64,000 nt of DNA from Maritimibacter sp. HL-12 (GTDB lineage Bacteria > Pseudomonadota > Alphaproteobacteria > Rhodobacterales > Rhodobacteraceae): the NCBI RefSeq assembly GCF_900177545.1, contig NZ_FXBQ01000001.1, forward strand, positions 1,010,122 to 1,074,121, read 5' to 3'. Within the stretch, counting starts at the first letter, position 1; each line of letters begins with the position of its first letter. Position numbers and translations under genes: made by a program. Below are positions 9,105 to 17,074 of this stretch, piece after piece. Below the pieces are notes generated by a model, which was not told where the DNA came from, did no database searches, and was given only the letters and a program-made list of their open reading frames with translations.

Positions 9105-9911
9105 TCAGTTCGCGTCCAGAACGGCGTGCAGGAACTGCTTGGTGCGTTCGTTTTGCGGGTCATCGAACAATTGGTCCGGGGTCCCCTGTTCGGCGATTTT
9201 CCCCTCGTAGAAGAAACAGACCCGATCCGAGATTTCCCTGGCAAATCCCATCTGGTGGGTCACCATGATCATCGTCAGGCTGTGTTCGCTGTTGAGCGAA
9301 CGGATGACGTTCAGAACCTCGCCGATGACCTCCGGATCAAGTGCCGAGGTCACTTCGTCCAGCAGCATGACCTTGGGCCGCATCGCCAACGCCCGGGCAA
9401 TCGCGACGCGTTGTTGCTGACCGCCTGACAGGCGCGACGGATGATGATCCTTCTTTTCTTCCATCCCGACCAGTTTCAGCAGATCAAGCGCCCGATCCTC
9501 GGCTTGATCGCGGCTGAGCCCAAGCACCTTCATCGGCGCTTCGACACAATTTTGAAGCGCAGTCATGTGCGGAAACAGATTGAACTGCTGGAACACCATG
9601 CCGATCTTGGAGCGCCTGTCGCGAAGGTATTTCTCGCTGGCAAACTCGAGGCCCGTCCCTTTGGGCATATGCGTAAGCGGTTCGCCGTCCACGTAGATGA
9701 CCCCGTCATTGATCGTCTCCAGTGTCATCAAAACGCGCAGAACAGTGGTCTTGCCAGACCCCGAGGGACCGATGATCGACACCATCTCGTTCTGCTCGAT
9801 ATCGAGGTTCAGCCGGTCCAGTACCGTGAGGTCACCGTAGCTTTTCGTGACATCGGCAAATCGCACGAGCGGCCCACCCTGGGCGATCTTCTGGGGGTGT
9901 ATTGTATCCAT
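9105..9911 (-). CDS. Amino acid-type ABC transporter ATP-binding protein (EhuA/GlnQ-like)
   Basis: A 268-residue ATPase with Walker [11 protein letters not shown]-loop [13 protein letters not shown], signature LSGGQQQR, Walker [14 protein letters not shown] and switch VTHQMGF. This is the HisP/GlnQ/EhuA class that energises polar amino acid uptake. It begins 14 nt after the end of the second permease gene and closes the importer part of the operon, with the PLP enzyme 61 nt downstream. Confidence 0.92.
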   Translation of the reverse strand: MDTIHPQKIAQGGPLVRFADVTKSYGDLTVLDRLNLDIEQNEMVSIIGPSGSGKTTVLRVLMTLETINDGVIYVDGEPLTHMPKGTGLEFASEKYLRDRRSKIGMVFQQFNLFPHMTALQNCVEAPMKVLGLSRDQAEDRALDLLKLVGMEEKKDHHPSRLSGGQQQRVAIARALAMRPKVMLLDEVTSALDPEVIGEVLNVIRSLNSEHSLTMIMVTHQMGFAREISDRVCFFYEGKIAEQGTPDQLFDDPQNERTKQFLHAVLDAN

Positions 9912-9925
9912 TGAATTCTACCGCC

Positions 9926-10600
9926 TTAAAGGTGCGTATTGCCCTGCGCCCGGGAGACGGCAGCCTCGAGCCGCCTCAGCCCCATGGCCGTAGGAAGTGA
10001 AATGATCAGGAAGATGAACCCAACCATCGTATAGGGCTCAAGATAGCGATAGGTTTCCGCTCCAAGAGCGTTGGCCGTATGCATCAATTCCGCAACGCCG
10101 ATCGTGGCGAGCAACGGCGTTTCCTTGAATATGCCCACCAGGTAATTGCCCATACCCGGCAGGGCGATCGGAAAAGCCTGCGGAAGCACGACACGACGAT
10201 AAGTATAGGCCGTCGAGAAATTCAGCGCGCGGCAGGCCTCCCATTGCCCCTTTGGCACACCTTCCAGCGCGCCACGGTAAACTTCGGACAAGTACGTTCC
10301 AAAGTGCAGGCCGATGGTCAGCATTGCCGAGTTCCAGGCCGACAGCTTGATCCCGAACTGCGGCGCGACAAAAAAAACGAAAAACAACTGCACGAGAAGC
10401 GGGGTTGAGCGAATGAATTCCACCGCCTCGCGCACCAGCACGTTGATGATTCTGGAGGGTGTGCGTTGCCCCAGCATCAGGACGAGTCCGACCACCACCG
10501 CGATCAAATACCCGACGCCGGCGGCAAGAAGGGTATTGCCGGTGGCCCATAGCATCCGTGGAAGTATTTCAAACGTGAAGTCCCAACGCCATTCCATCAT
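9926..10600 (-). CDS. Amino acid-type ABC transporter permease (EhuD/HisM-like)
   Basis: A 224-residue membrane protein with about five hydrophobic segments and the HisM/GlnP EAA loop EVYRGALEGVPKGQWEACRALNFS, followed by the permease signature LPQAFPIALPGMGNYLVGIFKETPLLA. Start taken at ATG 10600 (MMEWRWDF), which has GAGG upstream; the longer frame to 10636 would run into the preceding permease. It forms a heterodimer with the product of 10608-11273. Confidence 0.9.
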   Translation of the reverse strand: MMEWRWDFTFEILPRMLWATGNTLLAAGVGYLIAVVVGLVLMLGQRTPSRIINVLVREAVEFIRSTPLLVQLFFVFFVAPQFGIKLSAWNSAMLTIGLHFGTYLSEVYRGALEGVPKGQWEACRALNFSTAYTYRRVVLPQAFPIALPGMGNYLVGIFKETPLLATIGVAELMHTANALGAETYRYLEPYTMVGFIFLIISLPTAMGLRRLEAAVSRAQGNTHL

Positions 10601-10607
10601 TCCGACC

Positions 10608-11273
10608 TCATGCCTTGCCGACCTTGCGGGCGGCAAGTACCTCGAGCCACCGCAGGAACGGGATCAGTGCAATGCGCGCCATGACGTAATAAATCAGCAA
10701 TGCGGTTCCAAATGTCTGAGCAGAAAGCCACGTGGTGGCGTTGATCTGCTTAGCGACGAACATCAGGTCGACCGCCGAAATCAAAGCAACGAGCGCCGTT
10801 GCCTTGAGTAATTCAACGGTCAGATTTGCCACCGGTGGCAGGACGATCGGGAAGGTCTGCGGAATTATGATGCTCCGCATCTGCTGTGACACGGACAGGT
10901 TCAGGGCCCTTGCAGCCTCCCACTGGCCGCGCGGCACTGACTGGATTCCGCCGCGAACGATCTCGGCTCCGTACGCCCCGAAATTCAAACCCAGCGCAAG
11001 AACCCCCGAGACGAATGGCGTCAGCGTCAGGCCCATCAGCGGCAGAACGTAATAGATCCAGTAAAGCTGCACCAACAGCGACGTTCCGCGAAAAAACTCG
11101 ATATAGACGGTGGCCGGTCCTTGGAAGGCCCAGTTGCGCGACAGCCGCATCAGGCCGAAGAGTATCGAGATTGCAGCGGCCAGGAGAGTCGCGCAGATCA
11201 TGACCCCGATGGTCATGAGCGCGCCGCTGGCAAGTTTTGGAAGATATTCCGCCAGGAATTCCCAGTAGCTCAC
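10608..11273 (-). CDS. Amino acid-type ABC transporter permease (EhuC-like)
   Basis: A 221-residue HisM/GlnP-family permease with the loop EIVRGGIQSVPRGQWEAARALNLS and IIPQTFPIVLPPVANLTVELLKATALV. GTG 11273 (reading VSYWEFLAEYLP) is preferred because GGGAG precedes it and homologous permeases start at that residue; a TTG at 11321 with AGGA is a possible earlier start. It follows the binding-protein gene and is 7 nt from the second permease. Confidence 0.88.
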   Translation of the reverse strand: MSYWEFLAEYLPKLASGALMTIGVMICATLLAAAISILFGLMRLSRNWAFQGPATVYIEFFRGTSLLVQLYWIYYVLPLMGLTLTPFVSGVLALGLNFGAYGAEIVRGGIQSVPRGQWEAARALNLSVSQQMRSIIIPQTFPIVLPPVANLTVELLKATALVALISAVDLMFVAKQINATTWLSAQTFGTALLIYYVMARIALIPFLRWLEVLAARKVGKA

Positions 11274-11332
11274 GGTGGTGCTCCCGATAGGAGTGCCAGG
11301 CGACGGGGCCGCCTGACACAATTCCTAAGTGA

Positions 11333-12187
11333 TCAGCGGTTGGCGCAGGCAAAAGCGGTCGATGCATTCGGACCCGGCAACTGGAATTCGGTGTATCCAT
11401 AAGGGGCCACTGCAGCCATCCACTTCTCGCTGCCGATAACTTTGGCCATGGCCTCGTTGAAGGCCGCCAGAAAATCCGTGTCGGACTTGCGGAAGCCGAC
11501 ACCGACCCAGTTCTGAGTCCAATCCGGCATGTCGGCCGGATCGGTCACGTCAAACCGGCCGTCTGACTTGTCGACATGTTCTTTTGCGCCAAAGAAGGTC
11601 TGGACGGCCACATCCGCGCGACCTGCATTCATCGCTGCAAGGATTTCGACCTCACCGGCAACCAGCATCATCTGGCTTTCCGGAACGCCCTCTTTTTTTG
11701 CCGCCTCGACGGTGTTGAAGCCGGCGCCGGTCACCAGCGTCGCGCCGGTCTCAATAACGTCCTGGTAGTTGTGGATGTCCATGGGGTTTCCGGCCGGCAC
11801 CAGCATCGCGTCGCCAAAGATGCCGATCGGATCCGAGAAGTTCATGTTTTCGCAACGACTCTTCAGGATGTACATGCCGCCGGTGACGATGTCGTAGCGA
11901 TTGGCCTGAAGCCCTGGAATAAGACCGGCCCATTCGTTCACGGAGGTCTCGTAGTTGGTGATCCCCATTTCTTCGAGCACAACCAGCGTCAACGCATTTA
12001 CAAATCCCAGGGGCTCAGCGTTGTCACCGGGATAGGCCCAAGGGATGGCCGTGGCGAAACCCAGCCGGATCGGCTCTCCGGAGTTGATACGGTCAGTCAG
12101 TTCGTCAGCGGATGCAGCCACCGAAGCGGACAACAGGATCGCCCCCCCGACAACCGACGCAACGGCTGATTTCAGAATGATATTCAT
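11333..12187 (-). CDS. Periplasmic substrate-binding protein, EhuB-like (ectoine/hydroxyectoine-type ABC importer)
   Basis: A 284-residue SBP (bac_3 family). It has a signal peptide (about 1-27, hydrophobic then SVAASADE), IRLGFATAIPWAYPG at the mature N-terminus, and EWAGLIPGLQANRYDIVTGGMYILKSRCENMNFS, which closely follows the ectoine-binding EhuB pattern (SLIPGLKAGRFDIIAAGMYI...RC). The first gene of the minus-strand operon, with GAGAGGA before ATG 12187. Because the catabolic genes that follow are not the canonical eut/doe set, the ligand may be a related zwitterion or diamino acid derivative rather than ectoine. Confidence 0.85.
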   Translation of the reverse strand: MNIILKSAVASVVGGAILLSASVAASADELTDRINSGEPIRLGFATAIPWAYPGDNAEPLGFVNALTLVVLEEMGITNYETSVNEWAGLIPGLQANRYDIVTGGMYILKSRCENMNFSDPIGIFGDAMLVPAGNPMDIHNYQDVIETGATLVTGAGFNTVEAAKKEGVPESQMMLVAGEVEILAAMNAGRADVAVQTFFGAKEHVDKSDGRFDVTDPADMPDWTQNWVGVGFRKSDTDFLAAFNEAMAKVIGSEKWMAAVAPYGYTEFQLPGPNASTAFACANR

Positions 12188-12842
12188 GAATGATCCTCTC
12201 TGTTTTTTGCGAAAGCCTTTTGGCCCATCGCTCGGTCTGGTCGCTTCTGCGAGCGAACTCCACTTTCACTATATGGCCAATTCAGCAGTATTTTCTTCGT
12301 ATTCATGGTCTATGTGATGCCTGCTTCTCATAAATTGGGGATAATTGATCGGGTTATGTCAGAGCGGAGTCTTCGAGATTGAGCGGACAATTTCGCGAAT
12401 CGTTCAAAAGAGTTCGATTTTCCCCGCAGCCGAGGTCTGCTAGCAGCCCGAAGCGGAAACTTGGTGCGCAACTCGGTGAAGACCGCGCCGATCATGCAAT
12501 GGACCGTCCGGGGCCCCTCGGCGCTCTCCCGGAAGGAGGCGAGTTAAGGGAAATGCTCGCCATAGACGAAGCGGACCAGGTCATCGCCGATGCGGGCTGC
12601 GTGATGGTCGAACGGGCCGTTGGTCTTCGGGGCAGCCCAGCGATCCCAGCGGAAGGCACCGTCGATGATCGGCACGAAGGACACCGGGCGACTCACGCTG
12701 CCACTGAATGTTTGCGCCATTCAAACGCGGCGAACCGAGCCTTCAGGGGCCAAATCTGCAACGGAAAACTGCTGTGAAAAGCTGCTACGGCCTGAGCGGG
12801 CAGACCCGTTTATGTCGTTGATTTCATTTAATTTAGCTGTGC
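12188..12842. other. Gene-poor stretch between importer operon and tRNA-Gln
   Basis: This 655-bp stretch has no well-supported gene. Its left part (12188-12370) is AT-richer and should hold the promoter of the importer operon; I cannot place the -35/-10 with confidence. The right part contains only a short minus-strand frame (12544-12720) that may be a gene relic. It probably includes the right edge of the low-GC block. Confidence 0.5.
12544..12720 (-). pseudogene. Short 58-codon frame, possible gene relic
   Basis: ATG at 12720 to TAA at 12544. The translation has a protein-like composition, including SFVPIIDGAFRWDRW and GDDLVRFVYGEHFP, but I do not recognise a family. There is no clear ribosome binding site. 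It could be a small ORFan or the remains of a larger gene at the island boundary next to tRNA-Gln. Confidence 0.3.
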
Positions 12843-12917
12843 TGGCTGGGGTGGTAGGATTCGAACCTACGGTACACGGTACCAAAAACCGCTGCCTTAC
12901 CACTTGGCTACACCCCA
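12843..12917 (-). tRNA. tRNA-Gln (anticodon TTG)
   Basis: On the minus strand the gene reads TGGGGTGTAGCCAAGTGGTA at its 5' end, has a GGTTTTTGGTACC anticodon region (TTG in a 7-nt loop), a GGTTCGAATCC T-loop region, and the 3' acceptor strand CACCCCA + G with encoded CCA at 12845-12843. The 7-bp acceptor stem is complete. It follows the MscS gene and adjoins the right end of the compositionally distinct block, a usual place for island integration. Confidence 0.95.
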
Positions 12918-12981
12918 ACGGTGCGCGTGTTCCTACTCAAAGCCACAGGAGCGCGCAACCCAAAATCCGCTCCAAAGGCCG

Positions 12982-14325
12982 CTATTCCTGCTTCGCAGAT
13001 TCCGCCAGCAAGTCCTTGGTCTCGGTCTTGTGCCGCTCTTCCTTGATCAATTCCTCAAGCTCCTGCTCGGCGATCGCGGGGGCGGTCTGCACCGCGTCGC
13101 CCGCGGGTGGCGCGGCTTTCGCTTGCGGGGTAACGGGCTCGGCCTGCATCGGCGGCACCGGCACCTCGCTGCTCGCCCGCGTGAGCAGGCGGTAGGTCGG
13201 TTCCGGCATCTCGATCCCGGCCTTGTCGAAGGCGATCAGCAGTTGCCGGATCGCCTCCGAGCGGGCCGCATCGAGCCCTGTCTCGCGCTGGTCGATCCAG
13301 CCGACCACGGTCATCCCGATATCGGAACCGTTCAACGTCGTCGTCCAGGCCATGGTCGTCGGGATTTTCAGCACGAAGGGCAGACCCGCAACCGTCTCTT
13401 CCGCGAGCGTCTTGGCCACCACGAGATCGGTACCGTAGGCGACCCCGAAATCAATCTTGAACCGCCGTTCTGGGTTGCGCGAATAGTTCACGATCCGGCT
13501 CTTGAACACGGTCGAGTTGGGAATGCGGATCTGGTTGCCGTCCCATGACAGCAAGATCGTCGCCCGGCTGGTGAGCCGGATCACCTTGCCCTCGTCGCCG
13601 CCGATCTCGATGGCGTCGTTCGGCCGGAATGGCTGGCGGATCGACAGCAGCACCGAGGCGATGAAATTCTCCACCGTGTCGCGGACGGCAAAACCGATGG
13701 CGAGGCCAACGATCCCGGCGGCCCCGAGGATGGTCGAAAGCAACGCCGAGGCCCCGAGGATATCGAGCGCCACGACAACCCCGGCGATCACGGCTGCGAG
13801 CCTTACGAATGTGCGGAAAAGCTCGGCAATGAAGGCATTCGGGGCCAGCCTGTCCCAAGGTTGGCGAAACTGCGCGAGGATCACCCCGATCCATGTCACC
13901 ACCACGAAGGCCAGGAGCGCAACCGCCACCAGCGGCAGGTAGGCCACCCCCTGCTGCGCCCGGCTGAGCAGCCGGTCCTTGGCGGGCGTGAGCCGGTCGG
14001 CCACCGAGGTCGACAAGGTGACCCGGTTTTCCACCGCCACCACGCCATTGACCCGCGCGGTCAGCCGCCCGAGTTCTTCGACCAGGCCCGCGTCGAGCGT
14101 CGTGCCACGCAGCGTGACCACACCGGCCTTCACCGCGACGGTCACATCTTCATAGCCTTCGAGTTCATGAATGATGTCGCGAATACGTGTCGCGATGGCG
14201 GCATCGGATTGTGCCTGCACCGCCGAGCTCGCGCCTTCCTCGGTGGTGATCGTGCCGTCTTGCGCCTGAACCGGCGCGGCGATCACGAGCAACAGACTCA
14301 CCAGCACGTAACGCAACAGGTTCAT
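12982..14325 (-). CDS. Mechanosensitive channel, MscS family, with N-terminal BON domain
   Basis: A 447-residue protein with a signal peptide (1-21, ...VIAAPVQAQ), a periplasmic BON domain (about 40-105: TVAVKAGVVTLRGTTLDA...NGVVAVENRV), three or four membrane segments (about 125-215), and the MscS pore and beta domain: LGAAGIVGLAIGFAVRDTVENFIASV as the pore helix, then IEIGGDEGKVIRLTSRATILLSWDGNQIRIPNS. The C-terminus is a charged, Glu/Lys-rich cytoplasmic tail. It should release solutes on hypo-osmotic shock. The BON domain may tether it to the outer membrane or peptidoglycan. Next to tRNA-Gln on the same strand. Confidence 0.92.
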   Translation of the reverse strand: MNLLRYVLVSLLLVIAAPVQAQDGTITTEEGASSAVQAQSDAAIATRIRDIIHELEGYEDVTVAVKAGVVTLRGTTLDAGLVEELGRLTARVNGVVAVENRVTLSTSVADRLTPAKDRLLSRAQQGVAYLPLVAVALLAFVVVTWIGVILAQFRQPWDRLAPNAFIAELFRTFVRLAAVIAGVVVALDILGASALLSTILGAAGIVGLAIGFAVRDTVENFIASVLLSIRQPFRPNDAIEIGGDEGKVIRLTSRATILLSWDGNQIRIPNSTVFKSRIVNYSRNPERRFKIDFGVAYGTDLVVAKTLAEETVAGLPFVLKIPTTMAWTTTLNGSDIGMTVVGWIDQRETGLDAARSEAIRQLLIAFDKAGIEMPEPTYRLLTRASSEVPVPPMQAEPVTPQAKAAPPAGDAVQTAPAIAEQELEELIKEERHKTETKDLLAESAKQE

Positions 14326-14465
14326 TGGGATTTCCCTTCGGATTCTGCCGTGAGATTACGGCAATCCGTGCCGATATCCAGCCCGCAAGCTGCCGTTGAG
14401 CGTCGATTGCCCCATGCGCCGCCCGAAATGTCGGGCCCCCTTGCGCAAGGTTCCCGCCGGTCGCT

Positions 14466-15581
14466 TCAGATCGTCGCATCCTGCAGCGCTTCGTCGATCG
14501 CCGTCCAGAGCGCGTCGACAGGTTCGGTCCCCACCGAAAGCCGCAGGAAACCGTCGGGCACCGCATCTCCCCAGCGCGCGCGCCGCTCGGCCGTCGTATG
14601 GACGCCGCCAAACGAGGTTGTCGGCTCGACCAGGGGACAGGCGGCGATGAACCGATCCGCTGCCGCCGCGTCATCGAGCACGACACCGATCAAGAACCCC
14701 GCGCGCCGCATCTGGCGGTCGGCAAGCGCGTGCTGCGGGTGCCCTGCGAGGCCGGGATAGATCACTGCCCGCACCGCCGAATGCCCGGCCAGCCGCGCCG
14801 CGATCTCGCCCGCGCTGTCACACATCCGCGCAAAGCGCAGCTCCAGCGTTTCGAGGCTGCGATGCAGAAGCCAGGCATCGAAGGCGCTCGGGATCGAACC
14901 CGTCAGCGTGCGCCAGTCGCGCACCCCGTCCATGAGCCCGGTGTCGTGGCTCGCCACGTGGCCCATCAACAAGTCGGAATGCCCGCCCGGTGCCTTGGTG
15001 TCGGACGCCACCACGATATCGGCACCGAGGGCAAGCGGGCGCTGGCCGAAGGGCGTCATCGTGGTGTTGTCGACGATGGAAATGCCGCCCGCGCCGCGCA
15101 CCATCGCCGTGACCTCCGCAAGATCGCAGATCTCCAGCCCGGGGTTCGACGGGGTTTCGATCAGAACCGCGCGAAAGCCGTCAAAGCCCCCCTCAGCGAT
15201 CCGTGCCGTGGCCCGGGTTTCAACGGCAATGCCGAGGCCGGCAAGAAACCGGTCGGCCAGAACACGGGGGGTATAGTAGCCATCGGCCGGCAGCAGCAGC
15301 CTGTCACCGGCTTTCAGGGTGGCGAACAGCGCCGCACAAATCGCCGCCATGCCCGAGGGAAAGGCCAGCGCGGGCGCGCCTTCGAGATGGCCCAGCGCCT
15401 CTTCCAGCGCGCGCCATGTCGGGTTCGACATCCGACCATAGGCATCGACGCCAGCCTCGGGCGCGCCGGGCAGCGAAAACATCGAGGCCGGGGTGATCGG
15501 CAGCGCCAGCGGGTCGCCCTTCGCGAGCCCCGCCGCGCGCAGGTGCAGAAGTGCCGCCGCATCGGGTTTGTCGTGGTCCAT
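14466..15581 (-). CDS. Cys/Met metabolism PLP enzyme (cystathionine gamma-lyase/synthase-like)
   Basis: A 371-residue fold-type-I transsulfuration enzyme. PLP lysine K197 in ASDTKAPGGHSDLLMG, active-site PSGMAAI (about 75-81), and ETPSNPGLE (about 142-150). ATG 15581 is chosen because AGGAGAGG lies 4 nt before it; the ATG-less extension to 15596 is an in-frame TTG overlapping the trkH stop. Family members cleave or make cystathionine or homocysteine; the lyase role is most common for this compact form, but the exact reaction is not certain. Probably co-transcribed with trkH, from which it is 11 nt away. Confidence 0.83.
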   Translation of the reverse strand: MDHDKPDAAALLHLRAAGLAKGDPLALPITPASMFSLPGAPEAGVDAYGRMSNPTWRALEEALGHLEGAPALAFPSGMAAICAALFATLKAGDRLLLPADGYYTPRVLADRFLAGLGIAVETRATARIAEGGFDGFRAVLIETPSNPGLEICDLAEVTAMVRGAGGISIVDNTTMTPFGQRPLALGADIVVASDTKAPGGHSDLLMGHVASHDTGLMDGVRDWRTLTGSIPSAFDAWLLHRSLETLELRFARMCDSAGEIAARLAGHSAVRAVIYPGLAGHPQHALADRQMRRAGFLIGVVLDDAAAADRFIAACPLVEPTTSFGGVHTTAERRARWGDAVPDGFLRLSVGTEPVDALWTAIDEALQDATI

Positions 15582-15592
15582 ATCGCCTCTCC

Positions 15593-17041
15593 TCAATTGC
15601 GCCAGAACCGCAGCGTGAACAGCACGTAGACCGACAGCAACTCAAGTCGGCCGATCAGCATGGCCGCGATCAAGATCCACTTGGCGGCATCGTTGATCGG
15701 CGCGAAGTTGCCCGAAGGGCCAATGATGTCGCCAAGTCCCGGGCCAACATTGGCCAGCGCCGTCGCGGCACCGGAAATGGATGTAACCATGTCAAGCCCG
15801 GTCAGGCTCAGCGCCACCGACAAGACACCGAGCGACACCACGAACATCACGAAGAACACCATGACCGAAGACAACACGTCTTCGCCCACCGTCCGCCCGT
15901 CGTAGCGCGGCGTGAACACGCCGTGCGGCGAGTGGATGCTGCGCACCTGCGCCTTCACAGCGGCGAAGAGCAACTGGTAGCGGAACACCTTGACCGAGCA
16001 GGAGGTCGACCCGGCACAGCCGCCGATCAGGCCGATGAAGAAGAACGCCACCATCGGAAAGGTGCCCCAGAGCTGGTAATCGGTGCTGGCGTAGCCGGTG
16101 CCCGAGATGATCGAGGTGACGTTGAACAGCCCCTCGCGAAAGCCGTGCTCGAAGTTGTCGGCGTTCACTACCATACGAAAGATCGTCATGGTGATCGTCA
16201 GCGTCAGGATCACGCCGAGGTAGGCGCGCACCTGCGGATCGGTGAAGATCGGCCGCGCGGTGCCCGCGACAATCTGGATGTAGCGCACGAAGGGCAGGCT
16301 CGCGAGGATCATGAAAACCGAGGCGACGTATTCCGCCGGTCCCTGGAAGGCCCCGAAGCTGGCATCGCGCGTCGAGAACCCGCCGGTCGACATCGTCGTC
16401 AGCGCATGGTTGATCGCGTCGAACGGCCCCATGCCGAGAACCAGATAGGCGAGCGCATTGGCCATTGTCAGCCCGATATAAATCCAGATGAGCTGTCCCG
16501 CGATCTCGACGGCACGGGGCAGCACCTTGCCCATCGTGTCGAATGCCTCGGTGCGAAACACCTGCATGCCGCCCACCTTGAGTTCGGGCAGGAACACCAT
16601 CGCGACGATGATGATGCCGATGCCGCCGAACCATTGTAGCATCGAGCGCCACAGGAGCAGGCCGGCCGGCAGATCGTCGAGACCGGAAAACACCGTCGAG
16701 CCGGTTGTGGTCATCCCCGACATCGCCTCGAAAAAGGCATCGACCAGGCGGGCATCGAGTTCACCGAGGATGAAGGGGAGCGCGCCGAACAGCGGCAACG
16801 CGATCCAGATCAGGGTTGTGAGCAGAAAGGTCTGCCGGATCGTCAGCCCGGGCCCCGCGCTGTTGGCGGTTGCGATCGCCATGGTGCCGCCAACCACCAC
16901 CGTGATCACCGCGCTGGTGAGAAACACCGCCCAGTCGTCGCTGTCGTAGTAAAGATCCACCGCCATGGGCACCAGCATGGTCGCCCCGAGAATGGCGACG
17001 ACGAGGCCGATAACGTAGAACACTGGGCGCATGTCGATCAT
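15593..17041 (-). CDS. trkH: Trk-type K+ uptake protein TrkH
   Basis: A 482-residue polytopic membrane protein of the TrkH/KtrB superfamily. All four pore-loop selectivity segments are visible: MTTTGSTVFSG, TMSTGGFSTRD, ISGTGYAST and LANVGPGLGDI, each with the key glycine. Length matches TrkH. It conducts K+ together with a cytosolic TrkA ring, which is not in the window. Start at ATG 17041; an in-frame ATG at 17032 is an alternative. Confidence 0.93.
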   Translation of the reverse strand: MIDMRPVFYVIGLVVAILGATMLVPMAVDLYYDSDDWAVFLTSAVITVVVGGTMAIATANSAGPGLTIRQTFLLTTLIWIALPLFGALPFILGELDARLVDAFFEAMSGMTTTGSTVFSGLDDLPAGLLLWRSMLQWFGGIGIIIVAMVFLPELKVGGMQVFRTEAFDTMGKVLPRAVEIAGQLIWIYIGLTMANALAYLVLGMGPFDAINHALTTMSTGGFSTRDASFGAFQGPAEYVASVFMILASLPFVRYIQIVAGTARPIFTDPQVRAYLGVILTLTITMTIFRMVVNADNFEHGFREGLFNVTSIISGTGYASTDYQLWGTFPMVAFFFIGLIGGCAGSTSCSVKVFRYQLLFAAVKAQVRSIHSPHGVFTPRYDGRTVGEDVLSSVMVFFVMFVVSLGVLSVALSLTGLDMVTSISGAATALANVGPGLGDIIGPSGNFAPINDAAKWILIAAMLIGRLELLSVYVLFTLRFWRN

Positions 17042-17074
17042 GGCCGAGAGCGTTGGCGCGCCGCGCGCACGGTG

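Noticed and set aside
841-12187. Biosynthetic (natural-product) gene cluster
   Set aside because: No core synthase or condensation enzymes; the importer, deacylase and lyases point to catabolism.
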